Below, in pieces: positions 61,561 to 64,000 of a stretch of 64,000 nt of DNA. Positions within the stretch are counted from its first letter, which is position 1. Each line of letters opens with the position of its first letter. A program made the translations under genes and the position numbers. The DNA comes from Larkinella sp051857545 (GTDB lineage: Bacteria > Bacteroidota > Bacteroidia > Cytophagales > Spirosomataceae): contig NZ_JBPZHB010000001.1 of assembly GCF_051857545.1 (NCBI RefSeq), forward strand, positions 682,001 through 746,000. Reading direction: 5' to 3'. The notes below the pieces were generated by a model that saw only the letters and a list, made by a program, of their open reading frames with translations, was not told the origin of the DNA and made no database searches.

Positions 61561-61692
61561 GGATTTTGTGATGAAGGAAAGCCGTGAAGATGGCCTAAAA
61601 ATAGCAATTCTAACCCAGAAATCGCCATTTATGGTGCAAATACCGGCTGTGTTAAGGGGACCTTTATACGTCACCATATACGTTTTTACAGG

Positions 61693-61734
61693 TTTGTCCG
61701 AAAGCGGAAAACAGGTCGTCCGTTTGCGGACAAA
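61693..61734. promoter_or_regulatory. two tandem TCCG-N4-CGGA dyads, candidate enhancer sites
   Basis: TTTGTCCGAAAGCGGAAAAC (61693-61712) and GTCCGTTTGCGGACAAA (61718-61734) each contain TCCG-N4-CGGA, with centres 22 bases (two turns) apart. They lie about 75-95 bases upstream of the sigma-54-like element at 61786, the usual place for an NtrC-family activator. Confidence 0.55.
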
Positions 61735-61785
61735 ATGGTTTTTGTCTGCAATGTAATTACTTTATAATCAGAAGTTTTTTCTTTC

Positions 61786-61801
61786 TGGTACAGCGTTTGG
61801 A
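61786..61801 (+). promoter_or_regulatory. possible sigma-54-type promoter
   Basis: TGGTACAGCGTTTGGA resembles the -24/-12 consensus TGGCAC-N5-TTGCW with GG and the second element correctly 10 bases apart, but the -12 element is GG rather than GC. It is 36 bases before the permease ATG. Confidence 0.35.
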
Positions 61802-61837
61802 CTGAATTAGTTATCCATTTTAGAAACCTGAACGGCC

Positions 61838-64000
61838 ATGCTCAAAAACTACTTCAAAATTGCGTTTCGAAATCTCTGGAAAAACAAGGTTTTTTCGGGC
61901 GTCAACATGGCCGGGCTGGCGCTCGGTATTGCCGCTTTTGTATTAATCCTGGAGTACATCAGTTTTGAGAAAAGCGTCAACGGATTCCATGCCAACCTGC
62001 CGACTTTGTACCGGATGTTGTGGCAAAACAAAGCTGGCGAGGTCTGGCCGGATATGCCCCCGGCGGTGGCAACGCTGATGAAGCAGCAATTTCCCGAAGT
62101 GAAAACGTATTGCCGGGTGGTCGACAATTCGATCTCCGGTATCGTTTCGGCTTCTGAAGGGAAAAACCGCCCGTCGCCGAAAGCTTTCCGGGAAACCGAC
62201 GTCGCCTATGCCGATGCCAGCTTCTTCACCCTGTTCACGTTTCCACTCGTTCAGGGCGATGCCGCCACCGCGCTGACCCGACCCAATACGGTAGCCGTGT
62301 CCGAATCTTACGCCCGGAAGTATTTTGGCGATGCGAAGGCTGTGGGTCAGTTGGTGACGATGAACAACCAGTTTGGAACAACGCTCTTTACGGTTTCGGC
62401 GGTTTATGCCGACATGCCCCAAAACTCGGATATGCAGTTTGGCATGGTGTTTTCCCTGCAAACGCTGGCGAACCCGGCCAACCTCAACGGCAACGATTGG
62501 GCGCGGCTTGACAGCTTCGACGGAGCGTACCTGATGACGTACCTGCAATTGCCTGAAGGCACGAATACCCGAAAACTGGAGGATAAATTCGATCAGTTGA
62601 AGAAGAAAATCCGTCCCGAAGATGCGAACCGGATGGTGTTACAGCCGGTCGCAAACATCCACCTGGGCGCGTCGCTCAGCGATCCGTATCCGACCACCGG
62701 CAAGCTGGCTTTCGTCTATTTGCTGGGCGGGATTGCCGTGCTGATTCTGGCGATTGCCTGGTTTAACTACATCAACCTCTCGACGGCGGGGGCCTTGAAA
62801 CGAGCCAAAGAGGTGGGCGTTCGGAAAGTGGTTGGGGCCGGGCAGCGGCAATTGATCGGTCAGTTTCTGGGCGAATCGTTCCTGCTCAATCTCCTCGGTT
62901 TTGGTCTGGCGATTCTGCTGATCAGCGGGTTGCAGACCGTATTCAATGAATTGATCAAAAAAGAATTATCACTGAATATCCTGACCTCCAACAATTTCTG
63001 GCTAATCGGATTGGGCCTGCTTCTTTTTGGGGCGCTGGCATCGGGTGGGTATACGGCTTTTGCGTTATCCTCTTTCCAGCCACTTCAGACCTTGAAAGGC
63101 GTCTTTGGCAACAGTGCCAAAGGCGGCTCGCTGCGGAAATCGCTGGTTGTTTTTCAGTTCAGCGTGTCGGTGGTCCTCATCATTTGCACGTTCGTGCTGT
63201 ACCGGCAGTTGCAGTTTATGCAAAACCAGCACCTGGGCGTCAGTCTGGAGCAACGTGTCGTGATTCACGGCCCGGAAGTCGGGAAAGATGCGTCGTTTCA
63301 AGCGCGGACGGCGGCTTTTCAACACGAACTCGAGCAATTGCCTTCCATCAAAAATTTTTCCAGTTCGGGAATCGTACCGGGGAATTTTTACAATTTTTCA
63401 ACCAGCGGAATTGTTAAACAAAATCCGCAGGCAGAGGCCGACAAAATCGTGTATTCGATGGGCTTCATCGACCACCGGTATCTGGCCACGTACGGAATTG
63501 CTTTGGCGGCCGGGCGGAATTTTCTGACCACCGAATGCGAAGCGGGCTATGTGAAAAGCGGCAAACTGATGGTGAACGAGACCGGGGCCCGGCGACTGGG
63601 TTTCCCGTCAGCCGCCGACGCGGTGGGGAAAATCATCAACTGGGGGCAGGCCTTTGAAATTGTGGGTGTTGTGAAAGACTATCACCACCAGTCGCTTCGG
63701 GAAGCCATCGATCCGATCATTTTCATGCCCAGCCAGTACGGCAACTGGCTTACCATCCAGCTAGGCACCGATCAGATTCAGGCGAAAATGGCGGCTCTGG
63801 AGCGGCTTTACAAAGCCACCTATCCCGGCAACCCGTTCGAGTTTTTCTTTGTGGACGAGAACTACAACAAGCAATACCAGACCGAGCAGCAATACGGCAG
63901 GATTTTCGTCACGGCTTCGCTGCTGGCGATTTTCATTGCCTGCCTGGGTCTGTTCGGCCTGGCGACTTTTATGACCGAGCAACGGACGAAGGAAATCGGT
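61838..64000 (+). CDS. FtsX/MacB-type ABC permease (paralogue 4), 3'-incomplete
   Basis: The frame is open from the ATG at 61838 to the right edge (721 codons) and lacks its end. N-terminal MLKNYFKIAFRNLWKNKVF, MacB_PCD domain, first FtsX block with EVGVRKVVGAGQRQLIGQFL, second PCD, and the start of the last block (QRTKEIG) at the edge. Homologous to the permeases at 46-55 kb but preceded by its own regulatory region with tandem dyads. About 60-80 residues are probably missing. Confidence 0.88.
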   Translation, partial: MLKNYFKIAFRNLWKNKVFSGVNMAGLALGIAAFVLILEYISFEKSVNGFHANLPTLYRMLWQNKAGEVWPDMPPAVATLMKQQFPEVKTYCRVVDNSISGIVSASEGKNRPSPKAFRETDVAYADASFFTLFTFPLVQGDAATALTRPNTVAVSESYARKYFGDAKAVGQLVTMNNQFGTTLFTVSAVYADMPQNSDMQFGMVFSLQTLANPANLNGNDWARLDSFDGAYLMTYLQLPEGTNTRKLEDKFDQLKKKIRPEDANRMVLQPVANIHLGASLSDPYPTTGKLAFVYLLGGIAVLILAIAWFNYINLSTAGALKRAKEVGVRKVVGAGQRQLIGQFLGESFLLNLLGFGLAILLISGLQTVFNELIKKELSLNILTSNNFWLIGLGLLLFGALASGGYTAFALSSFQPLQTLKGVFGNSAKGGSLRKSLVVFQFSVSVVLIICTFVLYRQLQFMQNQHLGVSLEQRVVIHGPEVGKDASFQARTAAFQHELEQLPSIKNFSSSGIVPGNFYNFSTSGIVKQNPQAEADKIVYSMGFIDHRYLATYGIALAAGRNFLTTECEAGYVKSGKLMVNETGARRLGFPSAADAVGKIINWGQAFEIVGVVKDYHHQSLREAIDPIIFMPSQYGNWLTIQLGTDQIQAKMAALERLYKATYPGNPFEFFFVDENYNKQYQTEQQYGRIFVTASLLAIFIACLGLFGLATFMTEQRTKEIG

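Overview
The window looks like chromosome of a Bacteroidota bacterium, most likely order Cytophagales (Spirosoma/Larkinella-like). Two SusC/SusD pairs, long FtsX/MacB-type permeases, Tat-signal Gfo/Idh/MocA oxidoreductases, a FucP-type sugar symporter, a CRTAC1/FG-GAP lipoprotein and TAnnTTTG-type promoter boxes all fit this. The DNA is moderately GC-rich except for a clearly AT-rich patch at about 27.6-29.4 kb. The genus is inferred from gene content only.

Layout. 1-345 is the tail of an AGCS sodium:alanine symporter. 373-7701 is a small polysaccharide utilisation locus: a uronate-type lyase and a GH88 unsaturated-uronyl hydrolase diverge from a SusC/SusD pair, with three ~20-nt direct repeats between them. 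7.8-10.1 kb holds two secreted proteins. 10.3-14.0 kb is an arsenic operon (arsR, arsM, arsN2-like, acr3, and an overlapping metallophosphoesterase) with two matching ArsR-type operators. A glycosyltransferase/methyltransferase pair follows, then nhaA and an ArsO-like flavin monooxygenase (17-19.3 kb), an ABC exporter and a CPA2 antiporter. 23.6-27.6 kb is a sugar or cyclitol oxidation cluster (two Gfo/Idh/MocA proteins and a FucP-like symporter). 27.6-29.8 kb is an AT-rich foreign-looking insert: an unknown 209-aa protein coupled to an XRE-ImmA/IrrE protein, abutting a 5'-truncated RloB-like gene, which suggests a small defence or toxin-antitoxin island.

30-36.8 kb carries a lipoprotein, a cupin protein, an SDR fragment, a CPA1 antiporter, a metallopeptidase-like protein and a vanadium-haloperoxidase-like lipoprotein. 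36.9-45.6 kb has a large FG-GAP/ASPIC lipoprotein and the second SusC/SusD pair. 46.6-54.9 kb holds three paralogous FtsX-type permeases, and a fourth runs off the right edge (61.8-64.0 kb) behind a possible sigma-54-type control region. 54.98-55.55 kb is a dense REP-like array containing a perfect 47-bp inverted repeat. It is followed by a TPP riboswitch and a thiamin salvage operon (thiM, thiE, thiD, tenA). nhaD and an M20 peptidase complete the window.

Two themes recur. Long, nearly perfect intergenic inverted repeats appear at many gene ends (7.7, 24.7, 36.9, 49.0, 55.1-55.4 and 56.7 kb). Four unrelated cation/proton antiporter families (NhaA, CPA2, CPA1, NhaD) occur within 42 kb. The most unusual items are the XRE-ImmA/unknown pair with its RloB remnant, the REP-like array, the metallophosphoesterase fused translationally to the arsenic operon, and the tandem dyads before the last permease.
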